Assembly (NCBI GenBank): GCA_036245525.1
Contig: BTPG01000002.1
Location: forward strand, 162,907,376-162,971,375
Direction of reading: 5' to 3'
Length of the DNA stretch: 64,000 nt
Source: Semisulcospira habei
Lineage: Eukaryota > Mollusca > Gastropoda > Semisulcospiridae
The notes under the pieces are model-generated. The model did no database searches, was not told the origin of the DNA, and was given only the letters and a program-made list of their open reading frames with translations. Position numbers and translations under genes: made by a program. Shown here one piece after another: positions 25,101 to 37,100 of the stretch (position 1 is the stretch's first letter; every line of letters starts with the position of its first letter).

Positions 25101-28100
25101 AGATTGTCGTAATTTCATGTGCCGACGTCTGCCCGGAAGTAGGAGGATTGGTCCGATTCATCACGGTCATGGGTAACTTAAAGAGCCCCATCCGTGGTAT
25201 TCTGCGCGGCGGTAGTTGTACTGGTCCAATTCGTCACGGTCATGGGTAACTTAATAGCCCCATCCGTGGTATTCTGCGCATTAGTTGTCCTACTGGCCTG
25301 ATTCATCAAGGTCATGGGAAATTTACTGGAGCCATCTGTGGTACTTTGAGCGGGAACTGATGGCCGCTCTCTGATAGGTGTTGGGCGTTCACGGCGGTAG
25401 AATCCCCACAGCTGGGGCCATCTCTCTTCCAGCCAGGGGGCACGTACAGCACGGGATGCGTTGACTCACAGCCAGAACAGGGCAGGCAGACTGCATGCTC
25501 GTCACAGGGCCACTGAAAATCGCCACATTGCGTGCAGGTACGAACCTGGTAACTGCAACATAGAGGCCGTAATGAAGAACGAGCGAGTGTGGCCACCGAA
25601 GCCGCGCACCAACGATTACGCGCGTGTCGGTGAGAACGAACTCAAGTGCACAGAGCGTGCCGACGCCCGGCGCTCTTCCCTTCCCCTGAGCGCCGGTCGA
25701 GGGCATTCACCGAGATTTTACCTGGCCATGACGGAGCGAGAAGCAAACCCACGCCGGTTGAAGTGACGTCCTGAGGCGCCACTGGACTCACAGTCACTCC
25801 CCGGTCAAGGCCGTCACAGGCACGCTAAGTCCCAGCCACGCCGCACGGTTCCAAGTTCGAAACAGCACAAGGCACGATCGAATGAGCTCCAAGCTAGCAC
25901 AGTCCAAGGGAATCAAGAGCACCAGTCAAGTCCCCAAACGATAGCAAGAACAGTTAGGCAAAGTCACAAGCCGACCGGTCACATCCACACAGTAAGATCG
26001 AAGAGCAATGTCCGAACACAACCGTCTACAGGCTAGCTAAGAACTAAACTGAGGCATATCGGGTGAGTTCGTACCCGGATGGGGCAAAAGGGAGGCTACT
26101 CGGGTTACTGCCTGTTCTATGGCGCCCCTCACCTGCCAACACTCCCTTATACGGACACAACCAAATTTTGGCTAAAATTAGGCTAGCTAGGTAACGTTTC
26201 CTATTAGTAATACCATCGGTAATGTGTTTTGAGGAAACAAAGCACACACAGCAAGACCTGTTTTGAACAACCACCATTTCTTTGGCAAAAGAAGTGGCAT
26301 TAATCCTGTGGATGAAATTTTTCAAATTTGTTTATTGTCCTATGAAGACAATGTTACAGATAGGTCAACCATTTTAGTTCAAGGGTGATGCCAGAATAGC
26401 TTGGTGCCCACAGACACCAAGCTTGTCTGGCAACACCCATGAACCATCACTGTGAAATTTATTTCCTGTACAGGTGTATCAGGATGGGAAGGGTTAAAAG
26501 ACAGATGCTATCTCAAGACAATTCTTACAGGGCAGAAAGTGTCATTTACTAAAGACCAGCATTTAGGTGGCTAAAGACACCTAAATGATGGTCTTTAATG
26601 ACACGTGACCTCTCATAAAGATGGTCACTCACAACAGGTTCTCCTGTATTACAATTGAGCAACCATAAAGCTATTGCATTCATCATCTTTTACAGCTGAA
26701 AAAGGGATTCTGAAGACAGGTCAGCAGCAAAATGCCAGTGGGGACAACCATGGGCCAGGGCCAGCTTCCAATACAAAAAGAAGAAGACGATAAAAAAAGA
26801 AAAGAAAAAAAAAAGAAGAAAAAACAAACAAACAACTAAACACTACCTTGATGTAGACCTGTGTCAGATTAGACTCCCCTGTTTGCTTGTCGATCAAGAA
26901 ATCTTCAAAATATCTGGAAAAATGCACAAGAAAGTCATGAAAAAGTGAACAAGTGTGATCACAGTCTCTTGACAATGCCCCTTAACCCATTCAGCCCTGA
27001 CGCACTACAGCAGGAGGTGGGTCGACCATGATAATTCAAGAGTAGTGCCAGATTAGCTTGGCGCCTGGTGCTACCCTTGAATTATCATGGTCGATCCATC
27101 TCCTGCAACTGGTGCATAGTCATTAGATGACACCTCCAACATTTGGGAAATACGGCCGCCGAGCCTAATGAGTTAATCACATACAGCAAAAACCTGTTCT
27201 GAGCGACCACCGTTAAGAGAGATCACCAGGTCATTTAAAGACCATCATAACCATCTAAATGATATAATAATAATAATAATTACGGTATTTATAATGAGCT
27301 TATCTTATAATAATTATAACTCTAAGCGCACACTCACAACTCGCGCACGCATGCGCACACTTTAGACAACAACTCACGTACCACAAATAGTGAAATACAT
27401 TACGACAGTCAGCTTGGGGTGGGGAGTGTGGTGGTATGGTGCTAGAACTGTTGAAAGAGGTGAGTTTTGAGGGCGGACTGGAAGGAGGAGAGGGAGTGTT
27501 TCTGACGGAGAGAGAGTGGGAGAGTGTTCCAGGTGTATGGACCGTATACTGAGAAGGAGGCCGAAAGTGCTGAGTTTGGTGTGGGGGATGTGGAGGTGGA
27601 GAGGGTCAGGAGCGGAGGGAGCAGGGAGGAGTGTAGGGGTAAAGTAAGTTTGAGAGATAGGCGGGAGCGCAGTTGTTCAGGGATTTGTAGCAGAGAGACA
27701 GAATCTTGTATTGGATGCGTTGGGATAATGGTCTTTAATGACAGGTGACAATTTTTGCTCTCAAAGACTTCTTTTGAGAGAGCACCTCATTACATCCTGA
27801 GGAAGAAATCATCAATTTTTGTAGCGGTCCTCCGAGGTCTACATCACAGTTCTGGAGAAGGAAACCATGCTAGCTCAAGGGTGGTGTCACAATAGCTTGG
27901 CATCCACAGGCACCAAGCTATTCTGACACCACTCTTAAACGATCACTGTCGGTCCACATCCTGTCGTAGCACATCAGGGCTAAGACCAACTTTTTCTTGC
28001 AGAATAGTGATCACAGTATCTATAATGTACCCTAATTATCTACATTTGTCACAGACTATGTTTCAGAATCTTTGTTAATTCAGTGCCAAAGAACCTCAGC

Positions 28101-31100
28101 TGTCCAAGTGGTGAGAGCTACTGCACGGGCTCATGAGGATCTATGCCTCTTCCAATTGGACCACAATGCCTTTCTTAGCAGTAAAATGGTTAAAGCTCAG
28201 TCATTCAGATTGAGTTCGAGGATCTGTGTAAAGGTCTTCTAAAACCTAAATCACTGCCCATGACAAGCAGGAGCTTGAAAATGCACGCCAAAGAGAAATT
28301 AGAGCTTGCACTTTGTTACTCACAAAGAGTAATGGTAATGGAGGGAGACTGCTCACAACTGCTGACTTTCATTTCATTTAAGCTACAAAGACAAATGCTA
28401 TTACACATCGACTAAGCTGTGTTGTTCATCGATGCACCATGTAAGCAGAGCCAGTGTACGCACTTTGCCGCCGCCTGTGCCTCAGGCAGCTGGTGACGTG
28501 CTTTACAGGGTTGCAGTTCTAGAGTCTCTTTTTTCTTCCTCTTTTTCAGCGTTTGATTCTAGAATCTCTGACAATGCTAATACTTTTTTTTTTTACGCTG
28601 TACTCATTACATGTTTCTCAAAATGTAACTGTTACTGCCATCTGGCAAATAAAATCCCATATCATGTATTTTGTCGTGGTGCAGTGGTTAAGGCGCCTGC
28701 CACCAATGCTAAAGGTGCGAGGTTCGATACCGGGTTTCGGCGTTGGATTTTTCTCCTTTAATAAGTGTCACCGTTAATTCGGGCGGACCATTGGGGGTTC
28801 TTTCTCCGGGTACTCCGGTTCTTCCACCTCCTCCACTTTGGTACCGGTTTCAGGCCACTTTATAAATTTCAAATACAAGCGATCAAAATTTCCGAAACCT
28901 CAGTAGCTGAGCTGACCCTTCGCACCACGTGAATGTCCTGTGTCTGTCTTGCACTGTGTTAGTCTTCAGAGTGAATGCCTGTATGTCACGTGAGCGTGCG
29001 TGTTGGGTTCAGTTTGCAGCGCTTTCAGCCTAGTCGCCGAATTGGGAAAAAGCACCCATTATAATAACCGGTATTATTATTATTATTTTGTATCTGTGTA
29101 CTGACCTGCCAACCATGTTCGATCCATTATAAACAGGGATGTTGGGCTGGGTTAGGTCATCGAACGGACCAAAGTGGCAGTTAGGTGAACCAAACCACTC
29201 ATCGAACCCATGCTTCAGGGGCAGGTACTGAGGCTGATGACCCAAGTGCCTGGAAACAGCAGTCTACCTATTCAGCCGTCATACACTACATGGGTGGATG
29301 GGTTGAAAGATGGTTCAAAGGTGGTGCCAGAATAGCTTGGCACCCAGAGGTGCCAAGCTACAATGTATTCTGGCACCATCCTTGAACTATCATGGTCATT
29401 GTATCTTTTGAATGGTATGCGGTCTTTTGATGACAACTTCCACTTTGGTAATTTCAACCTTAGGGCTTGATGTGCATGATTTAATTAACACCTGCAGCGT
29501 TTCTCAAAAGTAAAACAATGAAATCCCACAGCTGATATTGCAAGCGAAAGTGCAGACCAGTATATGTAAGATTAAGAGTAGACAGCAAATCTGCAGTTAC
29601 TATTGAAAATAAACAGCGAGAATAATCATCAGTTAATATACACAAGGAATGGTAGCATAAGTACCAGTACTGTTCCTAGACACCTTTCTCCACAGGTCCC
29701 TTGAATCCTTGTAGTGAAGGCAAAGTAAGTCTACCATTCTGACGTTACTGTTAATTCTTTTCTACGTGTATTTTTCTACAGATTCACCAAGTTCATGTGC
29801 AGGCAAAGTAAGCTGACCATTTTCCAATGATTTTGGACCGGTAGCCAAGTCTGCTGAGCACTTCTGGCAGCAGTATCTCATAGCTGGGTATCCCACCCAC
29901 AATGTTCTGGGGAGTGTAGGCTGCACAGAAATTCATAACCAGAATCAAATGCATTGGTGCAACCAACGCATGAACTATAGCAGCAGTCTCTTTTGATCAA
30001 GAACCCATTTAACCCCACGGCCACATTTTCCAAATTTTCGAGATGTCACCTGACGACTGTGTACCAATTAAAGGAGACGAATTGACCGTGGTAATTCAAG
30101 TGTACTGCCAGATTAGCTTGGCGCCATCAGGCACCAAGCTAATCTGGCACTACCCTTGAATTATCATGGTCGATCCATCTTCTGCTGTACCACATCTGGG
30201 CCAAATAGGTCGAACTGCACCTTCTTGTGCATGAAGCCACCAGTACTGTAAACAGTATGCCACACACACTGTAAACAGTACTTCATGCAAGAGAGGGTTC
30301 ACCATGTTGCAAAATATATGTCTTACGTGTTCTACTCATTCATGTCTTACAGTGACTTTTGCAACTTAGGAAGACTCCACATCAGCTGAAGGAGATGGCT
30401 CAGCCAAAATAGTTCAAAGGTAATACCAGATTAGCTGTGCTCCTTCCAGATGCGTAGCTACATCGGCACTACTCTTAACCCCCTCAGTTGTACATCTAGA
30501 CACTGGTAGTGGTACTGTTTACACTCGGTGGCTACATGCACCAGGGTGTTAACTCATATCATTCTGAGGCTAAAAGCTTCAAGTTTGTACACTGCCATAT
30601 GCACGCTAAATTAAAGTACTTACAGATAAGGATATAGACCAATGGCTTTAGTTCAAGGGTGGTGCCAGGATAGCTTGGCGCCCAGCGCCAAGCTATTCTG
30701 GCACTACCCTTGAACTATTTTAGTCAAACTTATTTCTCACACTGGTGTATCCCGAATGATAAGGGTTAAAATAAGGTATCACAGCAAATTCATCTCCTGC
30801 TGTAGTGCCAAATCAGCAAAGACACAGGACTACATGTACAACCACAATTGACACAAGTGTACTCTTACCATTGCGAGCATGCGCAGTGTCTGTGTAGAAC
30901 CCATTTCTGATGGGCAGTCGACCCGACATCAGAGCAGCTCGGGCTGCACACAAAAAAGTCAGAAATTTTACACAACATAACTTAGTGAAGGAAGATGTAT
31001 GTGGGGGAGACATACTGTACACTCCCTGAACGCTGCGAGGAGCATGTTCGTTCGATCCGCCTTGGATACAACAACCAGGTTAGACCTCATTTCAATGAAC

Positions 31101-34100
31101 CTCCTCATAGCCTCACACATTTCAGCATAACACATCCTCTGGCAAAATACATCCCACTTCATCCGCCGCAAAATACAGAATCCTTTTTCGCGGACAGGCT
31201 TGGCACTTACCATCTGCGCGGCTTGAACATTCGCCCCAAGGGATGTATGCTCGGCCTGATGGGTAGTTGGTGCCAGACTTGACCTCACTGTTGATACTGG
31301 ATGCTACCATTCAGTGTGTGTGTGTGTGTGTACGTGTGTGCATGTACGTGAGCGACAGCAGGCACGAGTGACTGTGAATGTATGCATTGACATGTATGTA
31401 TGTAGACGTAAGTTTTGTGCTACGTGTTTTGTGCTTGTGAATTTGCGTCATTCTGGGGTTTTTTTTTTTTTTTTTTACGTCATTCTAAATTCTCTCTATA
31501 CAGGATGACGTCTTTTCTTTCTATCGTGTTCTTTTCTGTTCTACGTTTATTTCCATGTCACCTGAAGAAGGATCTTTGATCCGAAACGTCGTTCCTTGTT
31601 TCTATTTTAAAGGGTTTTCCACCACTATCTTCTGTTTTTCTTTCACATGAAACCCTAGCGGCAACAGTTTTACTACATTAGTGAATCAAAATCTCAACAT
31701 GATACCTACCATAGTATTTCTGAGCTGTAAGGGTCCCAGCTCTGTGTGCAGGCTATGTAACAGTTCAGGGAACAGATTGACCATGATAGTTCAAGAGTGG
31801 TTTTAGAACAGCTCGACACCTCTAGGTCCGAAGCTACTCTGACACCAACCTTTTAAAATATTCACTCCATATATTACTGCAGTGTGTGAGGGCCGAATGC
31901 AAGGCTTAATGTGCATGTCACTGTGACATAAGTATCCCATAAAGCCCTGACATGCTGACAGGATGTGGGTCAACCATAATAGTACAACGATGGTCTCAGA
32001 ATAGGTTGGCACAAAGCAATTCTGATGCCAGCCTTAAACTAGATCATGTTTGATCTTTCTCCAGCTCTGTGATGAAGACCTTAAAGGATATCTTAAAAGA
32101 ATGGTAATTTCATCCTCAGGATGTAATGAGATATTGTCTACTGATTACAACTGGTAAGAGTGTCAGCACCACAAAAAAGTTCGCCAGTGACTGCGTACAC
32201 AAGGGGGTTAAATTAATACGGAAAGTAATGATTTGAAGTAAAATCTGTGCCATGAACCAAATGTTTTTAACCTTTTGGCTGTTGGCAGTGATTTTTGTCA
32301 TGAAGTCAAAAACTGCCATCCTTAGCCAAAGATTTAAAAGGCTGTAAATATGAATTTTTCTTTAAAATGAATTTTTTTGAAAAATACTTACCGATGGTAT
32401 TACTAATAGGAATGTTACCTAACTAGCCTAATTTTAGCCAAAATTTGGTTGTGTCCATATAAGGGAGTGTTGGCAGGTGAGGGGCACCATAGTACAGGCA
32501 GTAACCCGAGTAGCCTCCCTTACGTCCCATCTGGTATGAACTCACCCGATATGCCTCAGTTTAGTTTATTAGTGAACTGGCGGCAAGCGGGGCAGGTGGG
32601 AGGGACCTTCGAGTAATATCATCGGTAAGTATTTTTTTGAAAAAATTCATTTTAAAGAAAAATTCATTTGTTTCCTCAAAACACATTACCGATGGTATTA
32701 CTAATAGGAAGAATCCCGAAGAGGAGGTGGGTGCCGCTACAGCGCCCCTAGCCAAGACACTGGCCCTCAGCCCCGTCCTCCCGAGGCAAACTCCTGATAA
32801 TTTTAGCTAAGATACCTGTGGCGCCTATGGTGCCGGGAGGGAGTGTTGCGCTGCTGCGATGTCTCCCACCAGCGAAGGTTCTGCGGCTGTGTGGAGAGGT
32901 CCCTCAGGTAGAGGCGGGCAAGGTAGTCTCAGATCGCCATCCCACGGCCTCCACAATGTCCTTGACAGCGCAGTGGCGGTCAATGCGAGGCTTGCGGCCA
33001 TGGCTCTGAACTCATGCGCCCTGATGTACATACGTTTGGCTGCATCAGGGGCCAGATCCTAGGCCGAGCGAATCACCCATCGGAGTCAGGAGGAGATGAT
33101 CTGGTCTAAGTAGGCACGTCTACCTGGGGACAGAGGGAGAAATAGGCGGGTGCGTCCGCTGCGCAGCGGCTTGGTCCAGCGCAGGTACACACGTAAGGCT
33201 CTCACCGGTCCTGTAGTCTGGTCTTCCGGGTGGAGCCTGTCACTGGTAAGTGATGAAGAGTCAAGTACTGTGGGGCGGCCAATGGCGCCCGCGTCTTGGC
33301 CAGAAGATCGGTTCAGGTAGAAGTTGCACAGAGCCATCCATCCGGAACTGCAAGCAATCTGGGCGTGTGGACCGTGCTTGAAGTTCACTGAGCCTGAAAG
33401 CCGAGGCTAGGCCAAGGGAAGCACGTCTTCCGTGTCACGTCCGGCATGCGTGCCAACAGAAGAGGTTCAAACGGTCTGAGTTGAGCCACGGAAGCACCCA
33501 AGGTAGATCCAATCTCGGTACCAGAAAACGCAGGGCCGGGCGTTGCAGACCGAAGTGGGCCGTCTGATCGGCGAGGTCTTCGCAGCTACCAGGATAGGGC
33601 CAGCCCCCCAGCTGGTAGTTGTCGGCGATCATGGCGAGGTAGCCCCAAAAGGTGATTGGCGCCAGACGACTCTGGTGGTGAAGAGCCAAGGAGGAACCGC
33701 GCCAGCAGGGGCACCATCAACCCGTGTGGAAGGAGAGGATGTCGCCACACCAGTCGCCCTGGGCTCGCCACCTACCTCGGAACTCGTCTGGTCGAGGGTC
33801 CACATGTCGAAGCGATAGCATCCACCGCCGCCCTGGAAAAGCCTCTACTGGTGAGGTCTTGCTGCGCCAAGTTCCTGGTACAGCGCCTGTCGCGGTTGCT
33901 TGAGCTTCCTTGTGCGTGGAGAGGAAGTTCCACCCCATTGCGAAGAGGTCGAACATGCTAGTCTCGCAGAAGGTCTCAGTCTTCTGGAAGATGTCTGGCC
34001 AGAGTGTCCACCCAGTGTGGACTAGCTGGCTGCAAGCAGGGAAGAGTCAGCTACAACAGTCAGATGCCCGGGAAATGTCTCGTGCGAATCGCGATGCCCC

Positions 34101-37100
34101 GATCCTCGCCCCAGCGGAACGCCTGTTGGAGCAGGAAGCAAGCGCAAGTGATGGCGGTCCCGCCCTGTTCCGGGAAGCAGGGGACGACAGTGGGGATGTC
34201 GGCCAAGACTAGGAGTTCCTGGTGCTAACAGAGAGACTCCCACGGCATGAGGGTCTGGTCCCACACTTGGCTGCCGGCACCTGAGACGGTCGATCTGGGG
34301 TGGTCCTCATCAACGACCCTGTCCAATAGCCCCTAACCGCAAGGGTGTCCAGGAAGAAGGGAAGAACCGGAGAACGGAGAGCACCGCCGAGAAATCGCCT
34401 GATCCCCAAGGAAGATGCTTCCAACGGTCCAACAGCCACCCAGGACACGTCCCTCCTGTCGCAGGCTCGTCCGGTCGAGTGTCCAACCATATCGAAGGGT
34501 ACCCCAGTTGCGTGGAGAACCTCTAGCGGCAAAGACGTGTTGCGCAAAGTCCAGGCGCGGGAGAAGAGGTCTCGGGCTGTAGACATCAACGTGTTGGTGG
34601 TCTGTCGACGGTCAGGATGCTGGCAGACCCCCGGAAACCGCAGCAAGAAAACACTAGGCCCAGGTCCACGTTACCACTGAACCGGAGCTGGAGCTTGAAG
34701 CACCGAAGGCCGGTGGGACGAGAGTTCTTCCCATGAGGTGGAGGGCGATGACCGCTACGGGCTGCGGAGATGAACGGGGAAGGCGAAGCAGAGAGGCGTC
34801 GGCATGTCCCGCAGAAGTCCCTGAAGATCCTCAGTTGGACAGCGAAGTCTCGATCCAGCACCAGCGGACACTGGGCGAGGAGGACGGACGAGAAACAGCG
34901 GCCCGCCCTGCAGGAACCGGTTGAAGACTGCGGTGCTGTTGGAGGCGGTGAGGAGGACCAGACGTCGCCAACGAACCTGAAGCTGGATCCCTAGGAGGCT
35001 GAGAAGTCTGTCGTAATCAGGAGAACTCCCCTGTTGGTGAGACTTGCGACGGTGAAGGGACAACAGGATTGAAGGCGTGCAGAGGTACTCTCGCATCGCG
35101 AGAGTCGCCCAGCGAAGGAGGTGACGGTCGTCTGCAGAATGTCATCCGGGGCACCCGGAACCGCTGCAGCCGAAGACACTGAAGCAGCCAGGGAAGAGGC
35201 CTGCTGTGGTAAACCAGTCCATGGCGGGCTCCTACTGTAGAAAACCCCTCGTGCTGAGTGCGTCCTCTGCTGAAATCGCCACTCCGGAGATCGCCGTACG
35301 TGAAGACTGAGCGAGACTCCATCCCAAGGAGGTGTGACGTCAGAAGTGCTCGCGTAGAACCAGAAGTCGCGCCTGTCGAGGGAAACGAAGAGAACTCGAG
35401 CTGTCATCAAGAGGGCTCTGACCTCTAAGGTAGGGAAGATTGGTTGAAGACGTCAACGAGTAGCCCAGAAGCACCCTACTGGTTCTGCCCACCACCACGA
35501 ACCGCGGCGGTAGGTCCCTTGGAGGCCCTGGCTGGTGACGGTTGTCTGGGGACACGCCGAATCATACTGCTCCCAGGAGGCTCCGTCCGGATCCGCACTA
35601 ACAACATCTAGGGCTGGCGAAGTGGAAGCACAAGACGCCCACCTGGCAGTAGCGCGAGTCGCCTGAAGTAGTCGGCACCAGTGATCAGGAGGTCGAGGCA
35701 GTAGTGCAGGAACCTGGCGTCGGTCGTCAAAGCTAGAAGGAGAAAAAAACAAAAACAAGAACGGCACAACTATATAGCACTAAGTTACCTGCCCACTGTT
35801 GGAGCGTTAACATATGAACACAGCCTAGAACCCCCCCCCCCCCCCTCCACGCACTCCTCCTATGGGCCTCCACCGAGGTGTGCAGGGAACAAGGCAAGGT
35901 ACACGCGGGAGTTGAAGCCTTCCGATCTAAGCGGAAGGCAAGTCCAGTGTAAGGCCAACGTCGCTGGGGGTACTGGTAAGAGGCAGAACGCTTCTGTAGA
36001 ATTATAGCATTATAGAGGGCCCGTCGCGCGATCGGCTCGTGGTTCCCTGTGTGGTGAGTGCGCTCTTGGAGACTCGTCACTGACCTGCGAGTGGGATGCC
36101 AACATACGGAGACCTGACGAGTATCAGGTCCCGGCGTGCGCTAGGCTAGTGCCGCGTGTCTCTGCGCAGCGAGCGCGCGCTCTTCCGTTCCGTCCGTTCA
36201 TCTGGCTGTGGAGCGTCTGGTCCGGGCCTTGACCATCGATGGTGCGAGTGCTGACGTCAGCCCGGTAGTAGCGGCTCGGTAGTCAAGACGGAGGCGACAT
36301 CCCGTCGAGAGTTAGCCTCATGCCTCTCTGCTCTAAGCACTGGGCGTGTCACCGTGCTTCCGCTTCTGCGTTCCGCCGCCTGATCCAGGGCTAAGATCGC
36401 CGTACAAGCCTGTACTGGTGTCTTCCCGGAGGAAGCTAAACTGGCCCGTGGAAGCTTGACACTGCGATCGGGAAGCCGAGCGCTCGTCGTCTCTAGGAAC
36501 GGGATTCTGTCGTGTGTGCGCGTCGTGCCTCTCTTTCCAAAGCACCATGTGTGCCACCTTCTTCCTTCCAACTGCATACAGGTCTCGTCTCCACGATGGG
36601 GGAGTGTGGGCATGGCACCACCTCCCTGACCTGTGGAACGTGCAGCAATCTGCAGTGCTCACGATCCCTGGATGCAGCAGGTTCATGCCTGTCTAACCTG
36701 TGTCGGGGGATAGTGCCAAAACGTGTAGAAAGCTTGTCTGGACGAGGACGCCCATCACCGACCTGCGATCGAGAAGCCGAGCGTAAGTCCCTCAAGTCGG
36801 TATCCCGTCGCGAGCCCACCTCGTGTCTGTCTTCCCGACACTCCGAGCGTGACACCTTCTTTCTGTCCAGGCTGCGAACCCCCGTCTGGCCCGGAGCCAA
36901 GATCGTTGTAATCGGGTGCCGACGTCTGCCTGGAAGTAGTAGGATCGGTCCGATTTCGCCCGGCCATGGGTGACTAAAAAGCCCCATCCATGGTATTCTG
37001 CGCAATGATAGTAATACTGGTCCCATCGTGACAGTCATGGGTAACTTAATAGCCCCATCCGTAGTCTGCACATTAGCCATCCTACTGGTCCGAATCATCA

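Larger units (their letters stand above)
19123..26240 (-). mobile_element. DIRS element C, 7.1 kb, most complete copy
   Basis: In GALNS intron 6, coding strand minus. It starts atgaatttttctttg (19123) and ends gaggaaacaa (26240). Inverted repeats lie at 19163-19346 and 26037-26220. The internal complementary region at 19395-19475 shows gaaaaattcat joined to ttgtttcctc. Order on the minus strand: cysteine-rich gag, gag body, RT, RNase H, tyrosine recombinase. It ends 71 bp from GALNS exon 7. Defects: a rearranged gag, a long C run in RT, a lost RT aspartate and a recombinase deletion. Confidence 0.9.
26241..26846. other. GALNS intron 6 remainder with P1 and M3 copies
   Basis: After element C the intron holds one type-A P1 copy, one M3 copy and a purine-rich stretch (aaaaagaagaa, about 26775-26830). 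No coding signal. Confidence 0.6.

Noticed and set aside
28675..28745. functional tRNA gene
   Set aside because: A and B boxes are present, but the sequence does not fold as a full tRNA and continues into a SINE body with a target duplication.
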